Source: an uncultured Bacteroidales bacterium
Lineage (GTDB): Bacteria; Bacteroidota; Bacteroidia; Bacteroidales; Bacteroidaceae
Length of the DNA: 64,000 nucleotides
Assembly: GCA_902787575.1 (NCBI GenBank)
Contig: CADAGX010000015.1
Location: 62,001 to 126,000, forward strand
Direction of reading: 5' to 3'
Shown one piece after another: positions 1 to 8,411 of this stretch (position 1 is the stretch's first letter; each line of letters starts with the position of its first letter). The notes beneath the pieces were generated by a model. It was not told the origin of the DNA. It was given only the letters and a program-made list of their open reading frames with translations, and ran no database searches. The translations under genes and the position numbers were made by a program.

Positions 1-9
1 ATCACAAGC

Positions 10-24
10 GCCACATCATGTGGC
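10..24. repeat. Short palindrome after tsaD
   Basis: A 7-bp inverted repeat with a single-base centre lies just past the tsaD stop codon. No T-run follows on the minus strand, so it is not a convincing intrinsic terminator. Confidence 0.3.
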
Positions 25-26
25 AT

Positions 27-1055
27 TCAAACCGAGACTCGGCTGTATGCCGGAGCGTCCATTGGGCAGAAATCTTTGTCTAGGAATTTAAAATATCCTG
101 CAATGGCAATCATGGCAGCATTGTCTGTCGTGTAACTAAACCGCGGGATGAAAATCTGCCACCCAAAGCGGCGGGCGTAGTCGTGAAACGCATTTCGCAG
201 GCCATTGTTGGCCGAGACGCCGCCTGCCACAGCCACGCGTTTTATTTTCAAGTCGCGGGCGGCCAGACGAAGCTTCTTCATAAGAATATCAACAACCGTC
301 TTTTCGAGCGATGCGGCGAGGTCGTTCAGATGATGCTGCACGAAGTCTGGATCCTGCTGCGTCCAGTCGCGCAAGGAATAAAGGAAGCTGGTCTTCAAAC
401 CGCTGAAGCTATAGTCGTATCCGGGAATGTTAGGTTTCGAAAACTGAAAAGCATCTGGATTTCCCTGACGTGCCAGACGGTCGATAATGGGGCCGCCGGG
501 ATAGCCGAGACCCATCACTTTCGAACATTTGTCGATTGCTTCTCCGGCTGCGTCGTCGATTGTCTGCCCGATTATCTGCATGTCTTTGTAGCTATTAACC
601 TTCACAATCTGGCTGTTGCCGCCACTTACCAGCAAACAGAGGAAAGGGAATTCGGGCGACACGTAGTCATCCTCAGGCGTATGGATGAAGTGAGCCAGCA
701 CGTGACCTTGCAAATGATTCACATCGACGAGTGGTATGCCCAACGCCGCAGCCATGCCTTTTGCAAACGACACGCCAACGAGCAGCGAACCCATGAGCCC
801 AGGACCACGCGTAAAGGCAATGGCACTCAGTTCCTCGCGTCGCACGCCAGCACGCGCCAGTGCTTGGTCTACCACCGGCACGATGTTTTGCTGGTGCGCA
901 CGGCTGGCAAGTTCGGGCACGACGCCACCATACGCTTCGTGCACAGCCTGGCTGGCCGTGACGTTGCTCAGCAAGACTCCATCTCGCAGCACAGCAGCCG
1001 ACGTATCATCGCAGCTGCTCTCTATACCTAATATATATATATGCTTTTCGTCCAT
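27..1055 (-). CDS. tsaD: tRNA N6-threonylcarbamoyladenosine transferase TsaD
   Basis: This is the Kae1/TsaD subunit that transfers threonylcarbamoyl from threonylcarbamoyl-AMP to A37 of ANN-decoding tRNAs, working with TsaB and TsaE in the cytoplasm. The 342-residue protein has the family opening GIESSCDDTSA (about residues 10-20) and the metal-binding histidines in HLQGH (H114 and H118). A late VAGGVSANNGLR segment and a TDNAAMIA segment complete the ASKHA-type fold, and the length is normal. I start at the ATG at 1055, where MDEKHIYILG begins. The frame stays open 14 codons further upstream, but that extension is not family-like. The gene follows map on the same strand, 42 nt after its stop codon, so the two are probably co-transcribed. 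Confidence 0.96.
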   Translation of the reverse strand: MDEKHIYILGIESSCDDTSAAVLRDGVLLSNVTASQAVHEAYGGVVPELASRAHQQNIVPVVDQALARAGVRREELSAIAFTRGPGLMGSLLVGVSFAKGMAAALGIPLVDVNHLQGHVLAHFIHTPEDDYVSPEFPFLCLLVSGGNSQIVKVNSYKDMQIIGQTIDDAAGEAIDKCSKVMGLGYPGGPIIDRLARQGNPDAFQFSKPNIPGYDYSFSGLKTSFLYSLRDWTQQDPDFVQHHLNDLAASLEKTVVDILMKKLRLAARDLKIKRVAVAGGVSANNGLRNAFHDYARRFGWQIFIPRFSYTTDNAAMIAIAGYFKFLDKDFCPMDAPAYSRVSV

Positions 1056-1097
1056 GTCGAATTTATCTTTTCGCCCGGGGTAGTTGAGTTGTCGCAC

Positions 1098-1967
1098 TTA
1101 ATGCGTCAGAATCTCCACGCCGTCCTCTGTCATCACAAAGGTGTGCTCCCACTGAGCGCTGTCGCTACCATCCTCGGTAAGCACAATCCACTCGGTTTCG
1201 TCCTCTTCATCGCCACAAACTTCCCAGTCGCCGGCGTTAATCATCGGTTCGATTGTGAAAACCATACCGGGCACCAGCAACATTCCCGTACCTCGTTTCC
1301 CGTAATGCTCCACGTCGGGTTCTTCGTGGAACTGCAGGCCGACGCCGTGACCGCAGAGGTCGCGTACTACGCTGCAGCCATTTTTGTGCGCATGCGCAGC
1401 AATTTCGTGCCCCAAGTCGCCGACAAAACAATAAGGCTTGCACGCCGCTTCTCCGATTTTGAGGCATTCCCACGCCACATCAACCAGTCGCTGACGCTCG
1501 GGCGACGTGCGACCAATAATAAACATGCGGCTGGCATCGGCATAATAGCCGTCCAAAATCGTGGTGCAATCCACGTTAATGATATCTCCCTCCTCGAGAA
1601 CGTCGTCAGACGGAATGCCGTGACAAACAACATCATTCACGCTGGTGCAACAACTGGCTGGAAAACCTTCGTAATTCAGCGGTGCCGGGATGCCTCCGTG
1701 GCTGGTGGTGTAATCGTAGACAAGGCGATCAATCTCGGCGGTGCACATGCCTTCGCGGATATGTTCGGCCACCGTGTCCAAAACCGCCGTGTTGAGTACA
1801 CCGGCACGACGTATGCCCTCGATCTGTTCGGCCGTCTTAATCAAATTGCGAGTGGGCACCAATTTTCCTCGCTCCTGCCAATAAAGTATGCGGCGGTCGC
1901 GTTCCGTAGGCTCCAAGCCTTCGGGTACAAACCACCGCGCTTTGTTTTTTTTATTCTTCTTTGCCAT
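1098..1967 (-). CDS. map: Methionine aminopeptidase, type I
   Basis: Removes the initiator methionine from nascent proteins. The five metal ligands are visible: D133 (NVDCTT), D144 (YADASRMF), H207 (CGHGVG), E240 (FTIEPM) and E274 (WEHTF), plus the substrate-contact H116. The protein is 289 residues, about 35-40 longer than minimal type I enzymes. The extra part is a lysine-rich N-terminal segment (MAKKNKKNKARW), which may contact the ribosome or RNA (inference). Two tandem copies of a Bacteroidota promoter precede it. tsaD lies downstream in the same direction. Confidence 0.96.
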   Translation of the reverse strand: MAKKNKKNKARWFVPEGLEPTERDRRILYWQERGKLVPTRNLIKTAEQIEGIRRAGVLNTAVLDTVAEHIREGMCTAEIDRLVYDYTTSHGGIPAPLNYEGFPASCCTSVNDVVCHGIPSDDVLEEGDIINVDCTTILDGYYADASRMFIIGRTSPERQRLVDVAWECLKIGEAACKPYCFVGDLGHEIAAHAHKNGCSVVRDLCGHGVGLQFHEEPDVEHYGKRGTGMLLVPGMVFTIEPMINAGDWEVCGDEEDETEWIVLTEDGSDSAQWEHTFVMTEDGVEILTH

Positions 1968-1986
1968 TTTCTCCCTAAAACGGGGG

Positions 1987-2017
1987 CAAAGTTACGAATA
2001 AACGTGCGAAATGCAAA
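1987..2017 (-). promoter_or_regulatory. Proximal promoter of map-tsaD
   Basis: Reading the minus strand: TTTG (2014-2017), a 19-nt spacer, and TAACTTTG (1987-1994). This matches the Bacteroidota -33/-7 consensus. The predicted start is about 15 nt upstream of the map ATG. Confidence 0.8.
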
Positions 2018-2073
2018 GAGGAAAACGTGGTTTTTCTATTTCATTTCCGAGTGACAGTAATTTCGGCGAAAGC

Positions 2074-2104
2074 CAAAGTTACGAATAAACGAGCGAAACG
2101 CAAA
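2074..2104 (-). promoter_or_regulatory. Distal promoter of map-tsaD
   Basis: Second copy of the same signal: TTTG (2101-2104), 19-nt spacer, TAACTTTG (2074-2081). It lies between the eda stop codon and the proximal promoter. Confidence 0.75.
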
Positions 2105-2144
2105 GAGGAAAACGTGGTTTTCTCTTATTTACGAAACGAAATTG

Positions 2145-2816
2145 TTATCCGCGACGAGCTGCCTCGATAAACGCCAGCGACTCGCGACATTTCTGCGTCA
2201 CATAGTTCCAGTCGCCAGCCTTCACACGGTCGGCGGGAAACAACTTGCTGCCCATTCCCACACACATCGTGCCGGCTTTCACCCATTCAGAAAGATTCTC
2301 CTGTGTGGGAGCCACGCCGCCAGTAACCATAATTTTAGACCAAGGACAGGGTGCAAGCACTGCTTTAACAAAAGCCGGACCATAAACTTCGCCCGGAAAA
2401 ACCTTGCACACGTCGCAGCCCATTTCCTGCGCACGCCCGATTTCGCTCACCGACCCGCAGCCAGGGATATAAGGCACGAGGCGACGATTACAAACACCCA
2501 CAATATCTGGGTTGAAAAGCGGGCTAACTACGAAACAAGCGCCCATCTGTATAAACATGGCGGCCGTTGCAGGATCCACCACCGAGCCAACGCCCAAAGC
2601 CAACTCAGGACATTCGGTGGCGGCAAACTTCATACACTCGGCAAAGACCTCGTGCGCGAAATCTCCGCGGTTTGTAAATTCAAACACTCGCACGCCGCCG
2701 TCGTAGCACGCCTTAATGACATTTTTAGCGACGGCTGCATCAGAGTGGTAAAACACAGGCACCATTCCCGTCTGCTGCATCTGCTGCAACACATATAGCT
2801 TGTCGAATCTTGCCAT
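2145..2816 (-). CDS. eda: KDPG / 2-keto-4-hydroxyglutarate aldolase
   Basis: Class I aldolase that cleaves 2-keto-3-deoxy-6-phosphogluconate to pyruvate and glyceraldehyde-3-phosphate, the last step of uronate catabolism and the Entner-Doudoroff route. The 223-residue protein has the Schiff-base lysine K138 in VCKVFPGE and the catalytic glutamate E46 in RVFEFTNR. The GSVVDPATA stretch contributes to the phosphate and substrate pocket. It starts 12 nt after the stop of kdgK, which makes its substrate, so the pair forms a catabolic operon. Confidence 0.95.
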   Translation of the reverse strand: MARFDKLYVLQQMQQTGMVPVFYHSDAAVAKNVIKACYDGGVRVFEFTNRGDFAHEVFAECMKFAATECPELALGVGSVVDPATAAMFIQMGACFVVSPLFNPDIVGVCNRRLVPYIPGCGSVSEIGRAQEMGCDVCKVFPGEVYGPAFVKAVLAPCPWSKIMVTGGVAPTQENLSEWVKAGTMCVGMGSKLFPADRVKAGDWNYVTQKCRESLAFIEAARRG

Positions 2817-2828
2817 ACTCAGTTCAAT

Positions 2829-3851
2829 TTATCTAACCACACGCCCGTTTCCGTTTCCTTTGGCCAGTGCCATCACTTCTTCCACGCTGCACAAATTCAC
2901 ATCGCCGTGTATCGTATGTTTCAATGCGCTGGCCGACACCGCAAATTCCAACGTGTCGGGAAGCGACATTCCAGAGATGATACCGTGGATGATGCCTGCC
3001 GCAAACGAGTCGCCGGCGCCCACGCGGTCGATTATCGGATTGAGGTCGTAGCAGCGACTCTTGCAGAATTGCTCGCCGTCGAATATCATAGCCTTCCATC
3101 CGTTGCGTGTTGCGCTGTAACTCTCACGCAGCGTCGAGACGACATAACGGAAGCCGAACTCTTTCTGCATTTGGCAGAAAATATTCTTGTAGCCGTCGGC
3201 ATCGGTCTGACCTGCTTGCACGTCTGCATCTGGCTTAAAGCCGAGACACATCTGCGCGTCCTCTTCGTTACCGATACACACGTCCACGTATTCCATCAAG
3301 GGCCGCATCACGGATTGTGCCTTTTCGGGCGACCAAAGTTTGCTGCGGTAATTCAAGTCACACGATACGGTAACGCCCATCTGACGCGCCACCTTCAGCG
3401 CCTCGCGCAGACATGCTGCGGTTTCGTCGCTCAACGCCGGAGTGATTCCACTCCAATGGAACCATGTAGCGCCCTGGAAAATTTCTGCAAAGTTAAAATC
3501 CTGAGGTGTCGCCTCGCTGAAACTGCTGTGCGAACGGTCGTAAATCACCTTGCTCGGCCGGCACGAAGCGCCCGTCTCGAGATAATAAATGCCCAGTCGA
3601 TCGCCGCCACGGGAAACGAACTCGGTATGCACACCGTAACGTCTCAGACTGTTTATTGCGGCCTGTCCCACCTCGTGAGTCGGCACTTTGCTGACAAAAT
3701 ATGCCTCGTGTCCGTAGTTCGAGAGGCTGACAGCCACATTGGCCTCACCGCCGCCATAGGTGGCGTAAAAGTCGTCTGTCTGTAAAATACGTGTGTTTGC
3801 TCTCGTTGACAAACGAAGCATTATTTCTCCTAAAGTTACTATCTTAGCCAT
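2829..3851 (-). CDS. kdgK: 2-keto-3-deoxygluconate kinase (PfkB family)
   Basis: Phosphorylates 2-keto-3-deoxygluconate, from pectin and uronate breakdown, to KDPG for the adjacent aldolase. The 340-residue ribokinase-type protein has an N-terminal sugar-binding region (GGGEANVAVSLS, about 33-44), NEEDAQMC at about 195-202, and the PfkB signature RVGAGDSFAAG with catalytic D281. It is the first gene of kdgK-eda. I place it as a KDG kinase rather than a fructokinase mainly because of this pairing. Confidence 0.93.
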   Translation of the reverse strand: MAKIVTLGEIMLRLSTRANTRILQTDDFYATYGGGEANVAVSLSNYGHEAYFVSKVPTHEVGQAAINSLRRYGVHTEFVSRGGDRLGIYYLETGASCRPSKVIYDRSHSSFSEATPQDFNFAEIFQGATWFHWSGITPALSDETAACLREALKVARQMGVTVSCDLNYRSKLWSPEKAQSVMRPLMEYVDVCIGNEEDAQMCLGFKPDADVQAGQTDADGYKNIFCQMQKEFGFRYVVSTLRESYSATRNGWKAMIFDGEQFCKSRCYDLNPIIDRVGAGDSFAAGIIHGIISGMSLPDTLEFAVSASALKHTIHGDVNLCSVEEVMALAKGNGNGRVVR

Positions 3852-3882
3852 CTGCTAACGAATCTTTTTACCTAATTCGCTG

Positions 3883-3890
3883 CAAAGATA
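3883..3890 (-). promoter_or_regulatory. Putative -7 element for kdgK-eda
   Basis: TATCTTTG on the minus strand ends 31 nt before the kdgK ATG. No TTTG occurs at the expected -33 distance, so only the -7 half is supported. The surrounding 3852-4008 interval is very AT-rich and is the divergent upstream region shared with the antiporter gene. Confidence 0.5.
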
Positions 3891-4008
3891 ATACATTTCT
3901 GCAAAAAAAATATCACTTGCGGTCATTTTTTTTATTTTTATTACGCAATTTTTGAAAAAAAGAGGTGTAAATAACCCGAAAACGGAAAATAGTTTGTAAA
4001 TTCGCGCT

Positions 4009-5346
4009 ATGGAAGAAAATGTAAATCTCCGTCAGGGGCTTCTATCGCTGAGTCCGCTTCTGGTATTTCTGGCGCTCTACTTTTGCCTTAGCGTGCTTGC
4101 TAAAGATTTCTATGCCGTGCCGATTACCGTCGCCTTCATGCTGTCTTGCCTTTACGCACTGTGCATTTTTCGCGGCCGGACAACGAACGAGCGAATCGGC
4201 GTGCTGGCACACGGCGCGGCAGACGAGAACCTGATGCTTATGATATGGATTTTCATCCTTGCTGGCGCTTTCGCTTCCACGGCCAAAGCGATGGGTGCGG
4301 TGGAAGCAACGGTAAATCTGGCGCTGTCGCTCTTGCCATCTGGATTCCTGCTGGGTGGTTTGTTTCTTGCCGCATGTATTATTTCGCTCAGCGTGGGCAC
4401 CAGCGTGGGCACGATTGCCGCCTTGACTCCTATCGCCAGCGAGATGTCGGCGCAGACAGGTCACGGACTGGCCATGTGCGTGGCAATTGTGGTGGGCGGC
4501 GCGTACTTTGGTGACAATCTGAGTTTCATTTCCGACACTACCATCATGGCCACGAAAACGCAGGGCTGTCAGATGCGCGACAAGTTCCGCATGAATCTGC
4601 GCATTGCACTGCCGGCAGCCATGGTGGCATTCGCACTTTACATTTTTATGGGCTTTCAGAACCAAGCCAACGTCGCGACAACTGCCATCGACTTGCTGCG
4701 GATTTTTCCGTATGCCTTTGTGCTCGTGGCAGCTGCGTGCGGCATGAATGTTGTTTTGGTGCTGGCAGCAGGAATTTTGCTGGCCGCTACAGTGGGTTTG
4801 TGGCACGGCGTCTTCGATTTTTTTGGCTGGCTGCACGCCATGAGCGACGGCGTGTTGGGCATGAGCGAGCTTATCATCGTGACGCTGATGGCCGGCGGAC
4901 TGATGGAAACGATACGACAGACGGGCGGCATCACGTTCATCTTGCAGCGTCTGACGCGTCGCATCCACGGCCGCCGCGGTGCGGAAGGCTGCATCGCCGC
5001 ACTCGTCACCTTCACTGACTTCTGCACCGCCAACAATACCATAGCCATTCTCACTGTCGGACCGCTGGCCAAAAACATTGCGCAGCACTACGAAGTAGAT
5101 CCGCGACGCAGCGCATCGTTGCTCGACACGTTCAGTTGTTTTGCTCAGGGCCTTATCCCGTACGGCGCTCAAATGTTAATTGCGAGCGGACTGGCTGCAG
5201 TAAATCCGCTTTCTATTATACCTTATTTATATTATCCGTTCCTTTTGGGAGGAATGGCAACGCTAAACATTATTTTTCATGAAGAGAAAAATCATTCCGT
5301 GCATGCTGTTGGTCACGACGATGCTGGCAGCCTGCGTTCAAGGTAA
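4009..5346 (+). CDS. NhaC-type Na+/H+ antiporter
   Basis: Polytopic inner-membrane protein of 445 residues with about eleven hydrophobic helices. It has glycine/serine/threonine-rich transport segments such as SVGTSVGTIAALTPIA and GGAYFGDNLSFISDTT, typical of the NhaC/ion-transporter superfamily. Expected role: sodium/proton exchange for pH and salt balance; the substrate is inferred from the family. A second half-barrel repeat contains TDFCTANNTIAILTVGP. The last 68 nt, coding for a hydrophilic tail rich in His, Asp and Glu, overlap the signal-peptide region of the next gene in another frame. Confidence 0.9.
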   Translation: MEENVNLRQGLLSLSPLLVFLALYFCLSVLAKDFYAVPITVAFMLSCLYALCIFRGRTTNERIGVLAHGAADENLMLMIWIFILAGAFASTAKAMGAVEATVNLALSLLPSGFLLGGLFLAACIISLSVGTSVGTIAALTPIASEMSAQTGHGLAMCVAIVVGGAYFGDNLSFISDTTIMATKTQGCQMRDKFRMNLRIALPAAMVAFALYIFMGFQNQANVATTAIDLLRIFPYAFVLVAAACGMNVVLVLAAGILLAATVGLWHGVFDFFGWLHAMSDGVLGMSELIIVTLMAGGLMETIRQTGGITFILQRLTRRIHGRRGAEGCIAALVTFTDFCTANNTIAILTVGPLAKNIAQHYEVDPRRSASLLDTFSCFAQGLIPYGAQMLIASGLAAVNPLSIIPYLYYPFLLGGMATLNIIFHEEKNHSVHAVGHDDAGSLRSR

Positions 5347-6118
5347 GGGCGACAAATCGACGGCCGAAGCCGATAGCCTGTCCTACGAAACGACAGAAAA
5401 TATCGTGTTCGACTCGCTGGCGATGCTTCGTCAAGTGAGCGTGATAGAAGGACGCGAGGTGCCGTGTTATACGATAGACATCACGTTGCCTGTGGCACGT
5501 GGCACATCGGCTGCCGCGAGCGAGATAAACAAAACGCTTTGCAGCGAGATATTCCTGACGAGCGACGCTCTGTCGCCCGACAGCGCGATGCGGCATTTCG
5601 CAGACTCGCTCGGTGCACAGTTCACACAAGAACTGGAGGAATTCTACGAGCCGGACGACGAAGACGCCGCTTTCCGCTTCAACTATCTATGGCGGATGAC
5701 CGGCGAAACGACCTCCACAAAGCTGAAAACGACGGGCTACATCTATCATATCGAGACATACATGGGCGGTGCGCACGGCAGCTACGAAACTTTCTACCTC
5801 AACTTTCGCCACGACGGCACCCTGTTGCATCGCCAGGACGTATTCCGCGACGAGGCCTACCCTCGCCTGCTCGACCTTATGCAGGCACAACTGCTGGCTG
5901 ACTACGGTTGCCAGACTATTTCTCAGCTGCGCGACAGCACCAGCATCACGATGCTTGGCGATCTCTACGTGGAACAAAATTTCCTGCTCGAGGAAGACAG
6001 CGTTTCCTTCATCTTCAACCAGTACGAAATTGCGCCCTACTCGGCCGGTGCCATTGGCATCCGGCTCGGCTACAACCAGCTCGCAGACGTACTGACAGAC
6101 GAGTTTAAGAAAAATTGA
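5279..6118 (+). CDS. Lipoprotein with DUF4163/DUF3298 (RsiV-like) domains
   Basis: The 279-residue protein starts with a lipoprotein signal (MKRKIIPCMLLVTTMLAAC, lipobox cysteine 19), so it should be anchored in the envelope. The body matches the DUF4163 plus DUF3298 arrangement: GGAHGSYETFYLNF in the middle and a C-terminal QYEIAPYSAGAIGIRLGY segment. RsiV and PdaC extracellular regions share this architecture, but nothing here proves lysozyme or peptidoglycan binding. The start codon lies inside the antiporter gene (68-nt overlap), which suggests translational coupling. Confidence 0.85.
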   Translation: MKRKIIPCMLLVTTMLAACVQGKGDKSTAEADSLSYETTENIVFDSLAMLRQVSVIEGREVPCYTIDITLPVARGTSAAASEINKTLCSEIFLTSDALSPDSAMRHFADSLGAQFTQELEEFYEPDDEDAAFRFNYLWRMTGETTSTKLKTTGYIYHIETYMGGAHGSYETFYLNFRHDGTLLHRQDVFRDEAYPRLLDLMQAQLLADYGCQTISQLRDSTSITMLGDLYVEQNFLLEEDSVSFIFNQYEIAPYSAGAIGIRLGYNQLADVLTDEFKKN

Positions 6119-6147
6119 CCGGCCATAGCCACAAAACCTCATGCACT

Positions 6148-6774
6148 ATGGGATACGAAGTAATCGAAAAATATTTCCCTCACCTGTCGGAAACCCAGAA
6201 ACAGCAGTTCGCAGCACTCGAGGCGCTGTATGGCGACTGGAATGCCAAGATTAACGTAATTTCGCGCAAGGACATCGAAAATCTTTTTCTGCACCACGTT
6301 CTTCATTCTCTCGCCATAGCAGAATTTATCCGCTTCAAGCCGGGAACCGAAATAATGGACTTGGGAACCGGCGGTGGCTTCCCCGGAATCCCACTTGCCA
6401 TCATGTTCCCCGAGTGCAAACTGCACCTCGTAGACTCCACTGCCAAGAAGATTCGTGTCTGCAACGAAGTGTCGCAAGCGCTCTCGCTGCACAACGTAAC
6501 CACCGAATGGACGCGTGCCGAGCAAGTTCGCCGCAGGTTCCACTTCGTGGTAAGTCGTGCAGTTATGCCACTTGCCGACCTGACAAAAATTGCGCGCCCG
6601 CTGGTCGCAGCCGAGCAAATGAACGCCATTCCGAATGGTTTGATATGTCTGAAGGGTGGAGAACTGCAGCACGAACTGATGCCAATGAAGCGTCACACGC
6701 TCGTAACCCCCATATCAGAATATTTCTGCGAAGAGTACTTCAAGACCAAAATGATAGTTTACACCAGCCTATGA
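6148..6774 (+). CDS. rsmG: 16S rRNA (guanine-527-N7) methyltransferase
   Basis: SAM-dependent enzyme that methylates G527 of 16S rRNA; its loss gives low-level streptomycin resistance in other bacteria. The 208-residue product has the SAM-binding stretch IMDLGTGGGFPGIPLAI (about 63-79), NVISRKD near the start and VVSRAV. I choose the ATG at 6148 (MGYEVIEKYFP). A TTG at 6115 would add 11 residues not seen in the family. The stop overlaps the next ATG (ATGA). Confidence 0.93.
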   Translation: MGYEVIEKYFPHLSETQKQQFAALEALYGDWNAKINVISRKDIENLFLHHVLHSLAIAEFIRFKPGTEIMDLGTGGGFPGIPLAIMFPECKLHLVDSTAKKIRVCNEVSQALSLHNVTTEWTRAEQVRRRFHFVVSRAVMPLADLTKIARPLVAAEQMNAIPNGLICLKGGELQHELMPMKRHTLVTPISEYFCEEYFKTKMIVYTSL

Positions 6775-7409
6775 GACTCGAACTTTTCACCGTTGGCCCA
6801 CTCGAAGTGAACTGCTGCGTGCTGTGGGACGAACAGACCCGAGAGGCCGCAATTATAGATTGCGGCGCACGCACCAACTCCGAACGCAGCCAGATTGACC
6901 GACTCATAAAGGCCGAACGGCTGACGCTGCGCTTCGCATTGCTGACGCACGCACACTTCGACCACATCTACGGCGTGCCATATATATATAATGTATATGG
7001 CGTAATGCCGATGCTGCACGCCGACGACGAATCTCTCTACCTGTCGGCGCCACAGATGGCAGACGCACTAAGGATTCCCCTGCGTGAGGCATTGCCTCCT
7101 CTCGGCGGTCATCTCACCGACGGGCAAGAGCTGACAGTTGGCAGCACCACACTTCGCGTCATCCATACGCCAGGTCACAGCCCGGGCAGCGTGGCGTTCT
7201 ATCTGCCGCAGACGCACCAACTTTTCTGCGGCGACACACTCTTCTGCGAAAGTATTGGCCGCACGGACCTGCCCGGAGGCAGCCAGGAAGAACTGATACA
7301 GAGCATCCGCGAGCGACTTTTCACGCTTCCCGCCGACACGCGCGTGCTGCCGGGACACGGAATGCCGACCACCATCGACTGGGAACGCATGAACAATCCC
7401 TTCGTCTGA
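6771..7409 (+). CDS. MBL-fold hydrolase, glyoxalase II-like (YcbL type)
   Basis: Metallo-beta-lactamase fold protein of 212 residues. The metal site is intact: T-H60-A-H62-F-D64-H65, then HTPGHSPGSV, FCGDTLF and a C-terminal PGHG. These short single-domain enzymes usually hydrolyse thioesters such as S-lactoylglutathione analogues; the substrate here is not determinable. It starts at the ATG overlapping the rsmG stop, so it is translationally coupled. A repeat array with a bidirectional terminator follows. Confidence 0.9.
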   Translation: MRLELFTVGPLEVNCCVLWDEQTREAAIIDCGARTNSERSQIDRLIKAERLTLRFALLTHAHFDHIYGVPYIYNVYGVMPMLHADDESLYLSAPQMADALRIPLREALPPLGGHLTDGQELTVGSTTLRVIHTPGHSPGSVAFYLPQTHQLFCGDTLFCESIGRTDLPGGSQEELIQSIRERLFTLPADTRVLPGHGMPTTIDWERMNNPFV

Positions 7410-7427
7410 CAGCAGGCGGCTGCGAAA

Positions 7428-7530
7428 GCGACGTGTGACAATTGGGATAGCCACGTGTGGCAATCGAAATAGCGACGTGTGGCAAAATAAAAACTGCGTG
7501 TAGTTTCAAGCGAAAATACACGCAGTTTTT
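7428..7530. repeat. 22-bp phased CACGT array 1
   Basis: Five cores (CGTGTGA, CGTGTGG, CGTGTGG, CGTGTAG, CACGCAG) begin at 7432, 7454, 7476, 7497 and 7519, so the spacing is 22, 22, 21 and 22 bp. The array fills the gap between two convergent genes. The last two units face each other and form the terminator hairpin. Confidence 0.85.
7490..7530. terminator. Bidirectional intrinsic terminator
   Basis: Stem AAAACTGCGTGTA (7490-7502) pairs with 7517-7529. It is flanked by T on the plus side and by A-runs (T on the minus strand) on the other. It separates the convergent MBL hydrolase and phosphodiester glycosidase genes. Confidence 0.85.
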
Positions 7531-7557
7531 CTGCTGTCGCAGCAAGTTACGGCGCTG

Positions 7558-8397
7558 CTACTTGAAATAAATAATATTCGGAATGCTGCGCACTCCCTCG
7601 TGGTCGAACTTTTTGTTGTCCGTTGGGTGATTCAAAATATCTCCACCCAGATAGAGCGTGGTCGAACCGCCGCCATCGAGATTGAGGGCAGTCTTGGCTC
7701 CCAAAACACGAGCCAGATGTGCCATTTCTGGAATGGAAGCGCCAATGGATTTGCCCGCCGCACGCCCGTCGACGGCTATCAGAAGCACACGTTTGTCGCG
7801 TGTCAGGGCGATGGCACTGCGCGGATGTTTGGTGGTGCAGAACGACTCGCCGCACATACTCCAGTCGGCAACCCTACCATTCTGCACCAGCAGCGGACCG
7901 GACGCCAGCACGGTTCCGCGTTTCTTCTTGTAACCTTTTTCGATTTTACGGTTCCAAGGCAGTATTTGCACCTTTCCTTTCCTCACACGCACCGCGCCGG
8001 TAACTCGCAAACGACCTTCGCTGGCCGTGGTTGTGTCGAGCACCATGTCGTCCACCTTGAGGAAGCAAACCGAGTTGCCGGCCTTCATGTCATAATAAGA
8101 GCCGTTGATAGCTGCCAGTGCAGCGTGTTCGCGTGCCAAAACCGGCAGTGGTTTCATCTGACGCGACACAGCGATGCCGCCACGCCGCAGTTTGGCATTC
8201 ACCTCCACGATGCTCACATACATTGGGCCGCCGTACAAATCTGTGAATGCGGCAGTACGTCCTGTCAGCCCCGGAGCGAACTCTGTTACATTCCACTTGG
8301 CGTTTACAATAGACAGCGAGTCATACGCCGTCTGCGCCACGACGTTTTGCAGAAACAGCGTGGCGCAGACAATAGAAAGAAATCTGAGAAATCTCAT
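7558..8397 (-). CDS. Phosphodiester glycosidase family (NAGPA domain) protein
   Basis: A secreted protein of 279 residues with a signal peptide (cleavage near VVAQ). It matches the NAGPA/DUF2233 fold: AAINGSYYDM, HPRSAIALTRDKRVLL, IAVDGRAAG and the terminal ALNLDGGGSTTLYL signature. Mammalian NAGPA removes GlcNAc from phosphodiesters, and bacterial homologues act on exopolysaccharide or wall-linked phosphodiesters. The substrate here is unknown. It ends in a terminator shared with the convergent gene. Confidence 0.9.
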   Translation of the reverse strand: MRFLRFLSIVCATLFLQNVVAQTAYDSLSIVNAKWNVTEFAPGLTGRTAAFTDLYGGPMYVSIVEVNAKLRRGGIAVSRQMKPLPVLAREHAALAAINGSYYDMKAGNSVCFLKVDDMVLDTTTASEGRLRVTGAVRVRKGKVQILPWNRKIEKGYKKKRGTVLASGPLLVQNGRVADWSMCGESFCTTKHPRSAIALTRDKRVLLIAVDGRAAGKSIGASIPEMAHLARVLGAKTALNLDGGGSTTLYLGGDILNHPTDNKKFDHEGVRSIPNIIYFK

Positions 8398-8411
8398 ACT
8401 CTATACAGTTT

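Larger units (their letters stand above)
1987..2121. repeat. Direct repeat that duplicates the map promoter
   Basis: The segment 1987-2034 recurs at 2074-2121 with two mismatches in 48 positions, offset by 87 bp. Each copy contains a complete minus-strand promoter (TTTG, 19 nt, TAACTTTG). It also carries an ACGTGG core followed by a T-run on the outer side, which resembles a single unit of the 22-bp arrays found elsewhere in the window. Confidence 0.9.

Noticed and set aside
4042-5172. Long antisense open frame opposite the antiporter gene
   Set aside because: It has no family features and is rich in His, Gln and Arg, as expected from an antisense shadow of a GC-rich coding sequence.
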